DNA of 64,000 nucleotides, from positions 1-64,000 of IMG/VR virus record IMGVR_UViG_3300026157_000001. The stretch is one strand, 5' to 3'. Both the position numbers and the translations under genes were made by a program. This stretch comes from a virus. Position 1 is the stretch's first letter; each line of letters opens with the position of its first letter. This document shows positions 7,930 through 15,267 of the stretch, in pieces. Below the pieces are notes generated by a model. It did no database searches and was not told the DNA's origin. It worked only from the letters and a program-made list of their open reading frames with translations.

Positions 7930-9498
7930 TTATTGTAAATTTTCTCTCAGGCTGTCTGTCAACATCATTAGTGCCATGGAACCAAACAAGGTTGCATGCA
8001 CAAAGTCGTCTGGGCCTACGTTAGTGTACTTTTCTTTATTCTTATCTTCGTCGTATTCTATAATTACGTTCCTAATGTCCGTAGTCATAGGCTCTATGTC
8101 CTGGTAATTAGGTAGGCGTAACTTCCCCTTTTTGAGCATTGTGAAGAATTTATTCATCACCCAGTTCTTATTCATTGTATATGCTCGCATTTTAGGATTA
8201 TACCTTACAGGCTCTTTTTGGGTAGGAAGATGTTGATAAGGCCATACCTTTTCTAAGCCTAACCTGTTTCTAAATTCACTGTTAGGCGCTTCTCCCATAC
8301 CGTAGTCACTAGCTAGTAGTGAGCAGTTCCACTTTTTAAATATCTTTGGGATTTCTTCATGTATATACGAATAGTCTGCTTCTTTACCTAAAAATTTCTT
8401 AGCGTATACAACCTGTAATTTACCTTCCCTTTCTTGAACAATAGATATACAAGTATGAGATTTTTCCGAATTTACCGGGCCATAGTCAATACCCATAATA
8501 GTAGGCCTGCCAACAGAATGTTTATCAGGGTTGGGGCTCATTCTAAAGTCTGGATTACAAGCCGCTATCACTTCTTCTTTTGTAATTGGGATAGCTCCTG
8601 AATCATACTCTAGCCCTAGAGTCTCATTGTTAAACAGAGCGGTGCTCTGGTTTTCCATCTTGTAAATGACGTCGTCTTGCCAATTAACCCATGGTGAGTG
8701 CGCAAAGTGTAAAAGACAAACTCGGTAGCCTTCCATTTTAGGCCTGTCTTTCATATGCTCATAAGTAGACACCCACTGGCCTTTGGCCTTTCTAAGGTCT
8801 AGTTTGTTTCCGCACTTAGAGCAGATTAAATGATTAGCCCCTATATTATCCGGGCCTAGTATATTCCAGTGGTTACAGGCTTCACACTTTATCGCATACT
8901 CATTTTGTGAAGACTTAAACCAAAGATCTGCTAATGTGCCCTTTGTTCTTTTAGGTGTGCCTGCATATATACTGCGCTTTGTTACTGAGCGTGACATTGT
9001 TTCCTCAATAACTCCTATAACGTCTTTTCTTAAATCCTGAGTTTCGTCAAATAAACAGACGTCTGAAGAAATACCTCGAATACGGTCAGCGTTAAGAAGT
9101 GCATAACGCATGTTAATAACGCTACCGTTCTTGAATTCTTTTTTAAATACGTTCTGCACCATATGTGCATCAACGAAGTAGTCTCTTATAAGAGGTGAGT
9201 TTTTAATAACCGGTTCCAGTTTGTCACGAACAAACTCCTGAGTTTGAGCTACTGCAGGGGATACGTAAAGCTGTTTAAAGTTAGGCTTCATTAAAGCCCG
9301 GGCTAGGAGAATATTAGCTAAAGACGTACTTTTAGCGGTCTGTCTAGAAAATTTCATTACAACCTTCTTGGCTTCCGTATTATATATACGTCTCATATGA
9401 GGATAGTCGTCCAATGAAAATGGCTGACCTCCTAAATAGAAAAAATTCTCCGCAAAGTCACTGAGCGCTAGCTCAATTTGTTCCTTATCTTTGCCCAT
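7930..9498 (-). CDS. terL: Terminase large subunit
   Basis: 522 aa, normal length. It packages DNA into the prohead using an N-terminal ATPase and a C-terminal RNase-H-like nuclease. A Walker A-like loop (S-R-Q-T-A-K-S, residues ~51-57), a Walker B (D-V-C-L-F-D-E-T-Q, ~165) and a coupling segment (Y-A-G-T-P-K-R) are visible. A Cys4 zinc knuckle (C-E-A-C ... C-S-K-C) at ~213-240 is the feature of GpA-like terminases. The nuclease acidic residues lie in M-G-I-D-Y-G-P, L-L-A-S-D-Y-G-M and near the C-terminus (G-P-D-D-F-V-H-A). It overlaps the bS21 gene by 31 nt. No small terminase subunit was identified nearby. Confidence 0.9.
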   Translation of the reverse strand: MGKDKEQIELALSDFAENFFYLGGQPFSLDDYPHMRRIYNTEAKKVVMKFSRQTAKSTSLANILLARALMKPNFKQLYVSPAVAQTQEFVRDKLEPVIKNSPLIRDYFVDAHMVQNVFKKEFKNGSVINMRYALLNADRIRGISSDVCLFDETQDLRKDVIGVIEETMSRSVTKRSIYAGTPKRTKGTLADLWFKSSQNEYAIKCEACNHWNILGPDNIGANHLICSKCGNKLDLRKAKGQWVSTYEHMKDRPKMEGYRVCLLHFAHSPWVNWQDDVIYKMENQSTALFNNETLGLEYDSGAIPITKEEVIAACNPDFRMSPNPDKHSVGRPTIMGIDYGPVNSEKSHTCISIVQEREGKLQVVYAKKFLGKEADYSYIHEEIPKIFKKWNCSLLASDYGMGEAPNSEFRNRLGLEKVWPYQHLPTQKEPVRYNPKMRAYTMNKNWVMNKFFTMLKKGKLRLPNYQDIEPMTTDIRNVIIEYDEDKNKEKYTNVGPDDFVHATLFGSMALMMLTDSLRENLQ

Positions 9499-9662
9499 CT
9501 CCTTTTTGCCTGTTTATGTGCTTCTCGTTTCTTGTCTGAGGGTTTGGTATAAAACTGATTTGATTTATATTGCTCCAGGACCCCTGATCGTTGTACCTTA
9601 CTCTTGAATATCTGTAGGGCTTTCTCTAGGTTCCCGTCCCTGACGTTTACTTTTACTGGCAT
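9468..9662 (-). CDS. rpsU: Phage ribosomal protein bS21 homologue
   Basis: 64 aa, close to the usual ~70. The start M-P-V-K-V-N-V-R-D-G-N-L-E-K-A-L, then F-K-S-K-V-Q-R-S-G-V-L, the aromatic F-Y-T-K-P-S-D-K-K-R motif and a basic C-terminal helix (K-Q-A-K-R-R-W-A-K-I-R) follow the bS21 pattern (M-P-x-V-x-V ... G-V-L ... F-Y-E-K-P ... K-R). bS21 sits on the 30S platform by the anti-Shine-Dalgarno and affects initiation; phage-encoded copies are known in large phages and are thought to bias ribosomes to phage messages. It overlaps the nucleotidyltransferase gene by 65 nt and terL by 31 nt, so it is translated in the packaging operon. Confidence 0.8.
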   Translation of the reverse strand: MPVKVNVRDGNLEKALQIFKSKVQRSGVLEQYKSNQFYTKPSDKKREAHKQAKRRWAKIRNKLS

Positions 9663-10467
9663 CTTCTTCTAAATTTCGTTTTGATTTATACTCTAAAAGG
9701 TCCTTAAAGAACTCTCCGTTCTCGTCATATTGCAGAACTTTATAAATAATATTTTGTTTACTGTTCCTGCCCGGACCCCAGTCAGAAGAATACGCAATTT
9801 TTCTGTCTTTATCAACTGATTCTACAAAATCTAAAGCATCTTGGAAAAGTGTCCTAACTTTTTCTTTTTGTCTTTCTACTTTATAATATTCAAATAAAGA
9901 TTCTCTAGGATTGTTTTTAACCATACTAGAAAGCTTACGCTTCTCTGTTAAATAATCTTTTACAAGTTTATTGAAATGTCTTACTTTAGCGTCAGCCACT
10001 AAGAACTCTGACCAGAACTTGGCGTATGTTGGTGCCATGTCTTTTCTCTCTGGTGGTTCGTTTAGCCATTCATCTTCCATGACATCATAAACGCCGAAGT
10101 CAATAGAAGCTAAATTTTCTGCTGTGTCTTTTCTCCACTCAGCTAAGAAATAACTTATCACACGATTAGTGCCTTTTGCTATTCGTCCGTTATATTTTTT
10201 AGCTCCGTGAGTCTTTGATTTCCCGGGCTTAAGGCCTTCGATGGCAACCATGATATCAATATCACTTGTATCACTGTATTTATAGCCCGTTAATGAGCCC
10301 AACATATAAACTCCCCTTAAAGGCCCGTCTCCAGCATCTTCAGCAATTTCTTTTGCGGTAGTTAAAGCTTGTCTACGGATCTCCGGATACATCTTCTTGT
10401 CTTGATTCCAAATGTCTGGAGATAATGAATCCCTGAGTCTTTCTATTACACTAGCTGGTTTATACAT
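9598..10467 (-). CDS. Nucleotidyltransferase (Pol-beta superfamily)
   Basis: 289 aa. Residues ~54-76 hold the NTase signature: M-L-G-S-L-T-G then S-D-T-S-D-I-D-I-M-V, i.e. the G-S helix and the D-x-D metal-binding pair; a third acidic residue is expected in S-I-D-F-G-V-Y-D. The C-terminal half is helical and basic, with R-K-L-S-S-M-V-K and K-S-K-R-N-L-E-E. It could transfer a nucleotide to protein, RNA or a small molecule (MNT/aminoglycoside-type or tRNA-modifying); the substrate is not evident. It overlaps the bS21 gene by 65 nt and the upstream gene by 8 nt. Confidence 0.7.
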   Translation of the reverse strand: MYKPASVIERLRDSLSPDIWNQDKKMYPEIRRQALTTAKEIAEDAGDGPLRGVYMLGSLTGYKYSDTSDIDIMVAIEGLKPGKSKTHGAKKYNGRIAKGTNRVISYFLAEWRKDTAENLASIDFGVYDVMEDEWLNEPPERKDMAPTYAKFWSEFLVADAKVRHFNKLVKDYLTEKRKLSSMVKNNPRESLFEYYKVERQKEKVRTLFQDALDFVESVDKDRKIAYSSDWGPGRNSKQNIIYKVLQYDENGEFFKDLLEYKSKRNLEEDASKSKRQGREPRESPTDIQE

Positions 10468-11293
10468 CGTCTTCGTTTTCTACCTCTTTAATATGTTCAA
10501 TAGGTTTCTCGTCTGTAGAGAAAGTCTTAATTTTAAATTCAAAGTCTTCAAGAATGTTGTCGGCGTTTGCTCTTTTGTCCTTCTCTATAGTATCGATACG
10601 GTCGGTAACCTTAATGGTTAAGTTAGCCCAGCGTTGTGCAACATCTGGACGTATCTTACTTTGCTCTTTAAAGTTATAGTAAGAGTCTTGAGCAATATCC
10701 CGTAGCATGTCTGCAAAATCTTTTTCAGGAGTTACTCCTAATTTCCATAATAGATGCTGCTTATCTCCTTTTAATGCAATCTTATAATATTTGCGAAGCT
10801 GTGGCTCGTTAATACCCTTTACATAGTTTTGACGATCTTTTAAGGTCCACTCAGAAACGTTAAAGAAATATTTAAGAAACATCTTAACGTCATCAGAGGA
10901 ATACTCCATATTATACTTACCGTTGACGATAAGTTCTATATCTTCGTCTGTAATAAGGGCCAGGGCCATAGATGTGATAAGACGGTACATCAGCGGGTCA
11001 TTTAAAATCTTGATGGCACCGTCAAGGCTCGGGGTGTCTTCCGGGAAATCGAAGTTAGTAAAATGGACGAAACCTTCTACAACGTCGTGATCTCTTATTC
11101 AATCTGGGTCCGCGGGTTCTGGGTTCTTCCTGTCAAAATACTCTGGAGCCTGGCTACGTAATGTATCATATACAATTGTTATAGCCTTTTGTGGAATAGG
11201 CTGATCGTAGTCTTCTAGTTTTTCTATCAATCCATCAACTGAAAACTTAGATATTACTAAGGTTTCAATAAACTTTAAATGTGGTATTTCCAT
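10460..11293 (-). CDS. Unknown late protein; TGA-encoded Trp
   Basis: 277 aa with TGA at 11099-11101 read as Trp (context E-P-A-D-P-D-W-I-R-D-H-D). Helical and acidic, ending E-V-E-N-E-D-D-V. The start overlaps the stop of the upstream gene by one base (TAATG). The protein looks globular, with no membrane segment and few K-x-A motifs, so it resembles an assembly factor rather than an internal protein. No family recognised. Confidence 0.6.
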
Positions 11294-11544
11294 TATTCTT
11301 CGTCTTCTGTGCCGAATTTAATATAGTATTCTAGCGCTTTCTTTGATGGCATCGCTTTCATAGAAGCGATATAAATTAAATCATTGGTTACTGGCTGTTG
11401 CCAATGAAGCTGGAGATCTTCTCCTGAGTCACCGATCATCTGCTCTGTCTCACATTCATACTCGAATCCGAGGATAGTCTGTAGTTTTTGAGCTAAGTCG
11501 TTATAGCGCTCTGTTCCGGGATGTTCGATAACTATCGTTCTCAA
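11293..11544 (-). CDS. Small acidic unknown late protein
   Basis: 83 aa, beginning M-R-T-I-V-I-E-H-P-G-T-E-R-Y-N-D and ending F-G-T-E-D-E-E, then TAA overlapping the next ATG. It has an alternating beta/alpha look and is translationally coupled to the 277-aa gene. Function unknown. Confidence 0.55.
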   Translation of the reverse strand: MRTIVIEHPGTERYNDLAQKLQTILGFEYECETEQMIGDSGEDLQLHWQQPVTNDLIYIASMKAMPSKKALEYYIKFGTEDEE

Positions 11545-11548
11545 TTTA

Positions 11549-11890
11549 TTAGTCCTTCATTACTAATGCAGTTCCGCCAACGCCCGTACCGGCAAGAATT
11601 TTGCCTCGGTTCTCGTATACTTTTTTACCTTTGTTATATAAAGCTTTTTGCTGTTGTGACGTATGCCCAGCTGTGACTCCGGCAGGTGTTCTTCTAGCAG
11701 ATGAAACGCCTTTACCGGTAGCTCCTGCATAAAGCGCTTTGCCTTTAGAGCCTAATTCGTCGCTCAAGCCTTTAGTCTTGGTTACAAGCCTTGACAGAGT
11801 TTTTAGGCCTCCACTCCAAAGAGCTTTCTTTTCAATACTATCTGAGAACCCTTTCATTGCAATAATTTTTTCTTCGTGTGATAAATCCAT
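11549..11890 (-). CDS. Small basic late protein with S-I-E-K-K-A motif
   Basis: 113 aa, strongly basic (pI clearly high from K/R content), with G-F-S-D-S-I-E-K-K-A-L-W near residue 18 and a C-terminal glycine-rich hydrophobic segment (I-L-A-G-T-G-V-G-G-T-A-L-V-M). The combination of an E-K-x-A motif followed by a glycine-rich helix recurs in this operon and suggests an internal virion protein that meets or crosses a membrane. Function unknown. Confidence 0.5.
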   Translation of the reverse strand: MDLSHEEKIIAMKGFSDSIEKKALWSGGLKTLSRLVTKTKGLSDELGSKGKALYAGATGKGVSSARRTPAGVTAGHTSQQQKALYNKGKKVYENRGKILAGTGVGGTALVMKD

Positions 11891-11915
11891 TTTTCTATCT
11901 TTTATATTTTAGTAG

Positions 11916-12764
11916 TTAAACGTTTGAGGGACTAATCATAGAATTGCTTAGTCGCCGTGTACTGTTTCGTGTTCCTTTTTCTAAAGTCGTTTTTGTAATC
12001 TTAGGTGCTGCCATAGTTGCGCCTATAGAGGTTGTTGCTCCACCCATAAAACTTTTGTTTTTTATAGCACCTTTAAAGCCTCCCAGGCTTTTAGTCCCTG
12101 TAAAAGTGGCTCCTCTAGCAAAGTTACCTAAATTTATATTTTTTAAAGACTTGAATGCCTTTATACCTAAATTCAAAATGCCCCCTATAGCTGCTGTCTT
12201 TTTAATCTGAGTCGGGCCATAGTATTCTTTTCCCCGGCCAATATTAATTGGGCGGTGAGTTCAGCTTTTAGTTAGATACTCGATCGCATCGGAAGTAGGC
12301 ATCCGCCTACTTCTACCAAACTCTGCGGGATCCGCAGAGTGGTATAACTTTGGCAAAATTTTAGAAGCATTTGGGTCTGTTTTAATAGGAATGAGAGCTG
12401 CTGTTTTCTTTTGCTCTTTTTCTATTTTATTGGCTGCTGCCATAAAAACAGGATAACCGATGGCTCCTGCAGCTGTACTTTTTATAAGCCGAGGGCCTGT
12501 TCCTCTGTATAATGTTTTCATTGTTTTAGCATCTGGGCGCAGGTCTCTTAATTTTATTTTCTTTCCAAAGTCTGTATTAGCCTGGGCGTCTACAGCAATG
12601 GTATCAAGGGGTTGAGTTGTTAGTGTAACTGCTGCGCCTGATAGACTCCCTGCCATGAAGTCTTTCTTAAAATCTTTCCAAAACTTTTGTTTAGCCTTCT
12701 CTTCTGGTGTGAGCTCAGGCTTGGTAATTACTACCGGTATTGGTTTTTGTTTGTCTTTTTCCAT
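11916..12764 (-). CDS. Late protein with mitochondrial-carrier-like repeat; TGA-encoded Trp
   Basis: 282 aa; TGA at 12261-12263 read as Trp (Y-L-T-K-S-W-T-H-R-P) joins two fragments. Residues ~38-112 look like one half-repeat of a mitochondrial carrier: M-A-G-S-L-S-G-A-A-V-T-L, then Q-P-L-D-T-I-A-V-D (family motif P-x-[DE]-x-x-[KR]), then L-Y-R-G-T-G-P-R-L-I, then a small-residue helix. Real carriers have three such repeats and a basic residue after P-x-D-x-x, which here is Ala. The second half has K-K-T-A-A-I-G-G and glycine-rich segments as in other internal proteins. The resemblance may be convergent. Confidence 0.55.
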
Positions 12765-13090
12765 TAGTTCTTAAAAAATCTTATATTTATCTCTTCGTCG
12801 TCTGACTTAAGCATTTCCCAAGTCTGCTTTGTGCTATAGTCCAGTGCGGTATAGAACAATGTCTTAAACTCAATATACTCCATATCGGCTGTTAAAATAT
12901 CTCCGTCTAGTGTGAATACATCTGTCCACTTATCTCCAAATTCCGAAGGTTCAAATCGTATGATCTCCTGCGTACTTAATGATATAGGTCTTCGCACTGA
13001 AGGGTTAATATCACTTAAGTTCATTAAGAAGTCTTCTAAATCTTCGTACTCGTCCGGGTCTGCACTAATTGATATAAAGTCTATAAACAT
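12764..13090 (-). CDS. Small acidic unknown late protein
   Basis: 108 aa, acidic, beginning M-F-I-D-F-I-S-I-S-A-D-P-D-E-Y and ending I-N-I-R-F-F-K-N, then TAA overlapping the next ATG. Alternating strands and helices without membrane segments. It overlaps the end of the 428-aa gene by 26 nt. Function unknown. Confidence 0.55.
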   Translation of the reverse strand: MFIDFISISADPDEYEDLEDFLMNLSDINPSVRRPISLSTQEIIRFEPSEFGDKWTDVFTLDGDILTADMEYIEFKTLFYTALDYSTKQTWEMLKSDDEEINIRFFKN

Positions 13091-14351
13091 CGCCTTCGTT
13101 TTTCATGGAGTCTTTAGCTAGCTGTGAAATAATTTTGTCTTTAATTGCATGCTCTTTTAAAGCCGGTGCAAGTCCTAGTGTTGGAATTCCAGTTAAATAC
13201 GGATGTTTTAAAATAAAAGAATCAGACTGATGCTGTCCGATACTACGTCTTACAAACTTCTCTTTATCTTCGCCGAGGTTATAGTTGCCACCCAGTCGTT
13301 TCTCTATGTCTGATACGTCTAAGGCTCCTTTCTTAACAAGATTTTTTACCTTTCCGGAATCCTTTAGATATTGACCTCCTACAGCAGTTAGTCCTGCACC
13401 TAAGCCTACTGTACCTCCAAAAGCAGCTCCCTCTGCAATTTCTTTTGCTGTGGGGCCGTTATCGGGTAGCTTTGGGTTTAAGGCTGTAGCAATTCCTCCT
13501 GCTGCGGTACCGCTTAGGGTAGTTGTAGCAATTATTTTTGCTGGGCTAAAGCTGGCTTCTTTAATTTTCTTTGCTGCAAATGGGGTAGCTGCTGCTCCGC
13601 CTAGGCCTATTCTAGCTGACCATGTTTTAAAGCCTTCTTTCCAAACCTTTCCTCTGGCCTCTTCCCAAGCTTTTTCGGCATCTTTATTTGTCTTTCTGGC
13701 TTTTTGCTTAGCTCCGCCGGAAGCCTCTTCTAGTTTTTTAGAGGTTTCCGTTAAACGCTTTCCCAGCGAATCCATCTGACCTTTTGCTGCTTTATAGTTT
13801 GTTCCCTTTATAGCAGACCATAGGCTTGATGTTTTAATAACTCCTTCGCCCTCTAATATTCTAAGCTTTGCTCCTAATGGAAATCGCGGATCTTGTAACA
13901 TTCCTCTGACCACATTAGACTCACCGGCTCGATAAATTTGTTTTGCTTTTTGTTTAACAATCTTTTGGTCTTTCTTTTTTGAGTCATAAATCTCTTTAGC
14001 TCCAACACCTGCTCCAACGGCTACCGGTGTTGCCACGGCGGCTTGTGCCATTCGTGTACTCTTCTCAATATTCTTAGCAGTGCCTTCCATTTCAGCAAGA
14101 TCTTTTTTGTTTTTTCTAAGATCTTTTAATTTTTGAAAGGTGCTACGGTCATCAACAGCTATTTGATTTTTACCTAGCTCTTTGGCTTTTGCCCCTTTAG
14201 GGACATCGTCCATTTTTCTAACCGTCTTTTGGCCTATAAACCACGGGTTATCTACTTTTCGCTGTAAAGCTTGGCCCCTTACTCTTGCATTTCGTAAAGT
14301 CTCCCCACGAATTAAATCGTAGGCTCCTTTAGCTTTTACTTTTAATCCCAT
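13065..14351 (-). CDS. Large basic internal virion-like protein with glycine-zipper segments
   Basis: 428 aa, rich in Lys and Ala. Hydrophobic small-residue helices lie at ~108-122 (A-A-V-A-T-P-V-A-V-G-A-G-V-G-A) and ~275-325 (T-L-S-G-T-A-A-G-G-I-A, F-G-G-T-V-G-L-G-A-G-L-T-A-V-G-G). Between them are long charged helices. This layout is that of internal or ejection proteins, not of an enzyme I recognise. The stop is TAG and the start overlaps the preceding stop. One of a set of similar proteins in this operon. Confidence 0.55.
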   Translation of the reverse strand: MGLKVKAKGAYDLIRGETLRNARVRGQALQRKVDNPWFIGQKTVRKMDDVPKGAKAKELGKNQIAVDDRSTFQKLKDLRKNKKDLAEMEGTAKNIEKSTRMAQAAVATPVAVGAGVGAKEIYDSKKKDQKIVKQKAKQIYRAGESNVVRGMLQDPRFPLGAKLRILEGEGVIKTSSLWSAIKGTNYKAAKGQMDSLGKRLTETSKKLEEASGGAKQKARKTNKDAEKAWEEARGKVWKEGFKTWSARIGLGGAAATPFAAKKIKEASFSPAKIIATTTLSGTAAGGIATALNPKLPDNGPTAKEIAEGAAFGGTVGLGAGLTAVGGQYLKDSGKVKNLVKKGALDVSDIEKRLGGNYNLGEDKEKFVRRSIGQHQSDSFILKHPYLTGIPTLGLAPALKEHAIKDKIISQLAKDSMKNEGDVYRLYIN

Positions 14352-14680
14352 TATTTAAAATACCTCTGGCCTTTATCGTTTATTGGTTTTGCATAGCTTC
14401 CAATTAGATTTGTATCTATGCCTTGTTCTTGTAGCGCTCGTCGTCGTCTAGCCGCTCTTCCTACATAGTAAGAACTTGTTGCAGCTGCTCCTCCTGCTAT
14501 AAGAGGGAGAAACCCTCAAGGCTTGACAGGGTTAGATAAACCTGCTGCTACTCCAGAAGCCGCTAGTGATTCTATGATAGACCTCTTCCTATGCTCTTCT
14601 AGTAAATGTGGATTCTCTTTGTAATGCTTGAACAGCGCTCTGTCCATCGCATCCAATTGGCGTCGTTGTGAATACTGCAT
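14351..14680 (-). CDS. Small late protein with glycine-rich helix; TGA-encoded Trp
   Basis: 109 aa once TGA at 14516-14518 is Trp (N-P-V-K-P-W-G-F-L-P). It begins M-Q-Y-S-Q-R-R-Q-L, has a small-residue hydrophobic segment (L-P-L-I-A-G-G-A-A-A-T-S-S-Y-Y-V-G) and an Arg-rich run (R-A-A-R-R-R-R-A-L), and ends R-Y-F-K, TAA, overlapping the next ATG. It is too fragmented to be found with the standard code. The ATG is 5 nt from the -10 box of a late promoter. Confidence 0.6.
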
Positions 14681-14685
14681 GCTTA

Positions 14686-14714
14686 AACATACTTACTATA
14701 GATTAAATTGTCAA
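14686..14714 (-). promoter_or_regulatory. Late sigma70-like promoter, near-leaderless
   Basis: TTGACA (14709-14714) and TATGTT (14686-14691) on the minus strand with a 17-nt spacer, then TAAGC and ATG. Its -35 box abuts the early promoter that points the other way, giving a compact divergent control region. Confidence 0.65.
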
Positions 14715-14738
14715 CTTTTTTGGTATAAGAATACTGAT
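14715..14738 (+). promoter_or_regulatory. Early promoter element (GGTATAAGA family)
   Basis: TTTTTTGGTATAAGAATACT on the plus strand, one of ten near-identical copies in the window. TGGTATAAG resembles an extended -10 box; no -35 box is evident. It drives the isolated early gene at 14824. Confidence 0.7.
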
Positions 14739-14788
14739 CAGCTTTAAAAAACAACTAAAATCACCGATAGGAGGTAGACTGTGTAAAC

Positions 14789-14824
14789 ATGACTAACCGA
14801 TCCATCCAACAAACGGGTTTTTAA
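14789..14824 (+). CDS. Possible 11-aa leader peptide
   Basis: A strong AGGAGGT sequence at 14769-14775 is followed by ATG and an 11-codon frame (M-T-N-R-S-I-Q-Q-T-G-F) whose TAA overlaps the ATG of the next gene (TAATG). The arrangement suggests translational coupling of the downstream gene, which lacks its own close Shine-Dalgarno. It could also be chance; the spacing from AGGAGGT to ATG (13 nt) is long. Confidence 0.35.
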   Translation: MTNRSIQQTGF

Positions 14825-15213
14825 TGCTTCGACTTGAAGACGTAGAGAAAATATTTATTGAGCTGGAACGCCTACATTTTTTAGGCTCCAGTGAAGATGA
14901 AGAGTTTCTTAAGATGGTTTTCGAGAACGCATGTACGCAAAAGAAGGTCAGCCCTTTAGAGATCGAAATGACTTTCGACAGAGTAGGGTTTATGAACATC
15001 TATGGAAAAATAGTCAACTTTAAAATATCGTCTAGTTATGATAGCGCTGAAAAAGCTGACGAGGTAATAAAGCGAGTGTACAAACGGCTATACAATTCTA
15101 GAGGTAGGCATAATATTATGGCACTGATGCCTGATGAGCCACGGCCTGTAAAATTCGAAGTTCTGGTCGCAGAATGGGATATACATAAACTTAAAAGTCT
15201 AGAAAAAAGATAA
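14824..15213 (+). CDS. Isolated early gene inside the late region, unknown
   Basis: 129 aa, mixed alpha/beta, beginning M-L-R-L-E-D-V-E-K-I-F and ending K-L-K-S-L-E-K-R, TAA. It is the only plus-strand gene within the 26-kb late block, has its own early promoter and is closed by a bidirectional terminator, so it forms a single-gene early transcript running against the late operons. No family recognised. Such isolated early genes are often host-takeover proteins. Confidence 0.6.
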   Translation: MLRLEDVEKIFIELERLHFLGSSEDEEFLKMVFENACTQKKVSPLEIEMTFDRVGFMNIYGKIVNFKISSSYDSAEKADEVIKRVYKRLYNSRGRHNIMALMPDEPRPVKFEVLVAEWDIHKLKSLEKR

Positions 15214-15216
15214 AAG

Positions 15217-15259
15217 GGAGGGAGGTCATAATAGCTAAATGATCTCCTCTTTTTTTTAG
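15217..15259. terminator. Terminator between convergent genes
   Basis: GGAGGTCAT pairs with ATGATCTCC (one G-T pair) around a short loop and is followed by eight T on the plus strand. The T run continues into TTAGCTTAAGATTT, a tail repeated after two other terminators (36.5 and 38.5 kb). Confidence 0.75.
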
Positions 15260-15267
15260 CTTAAGAT

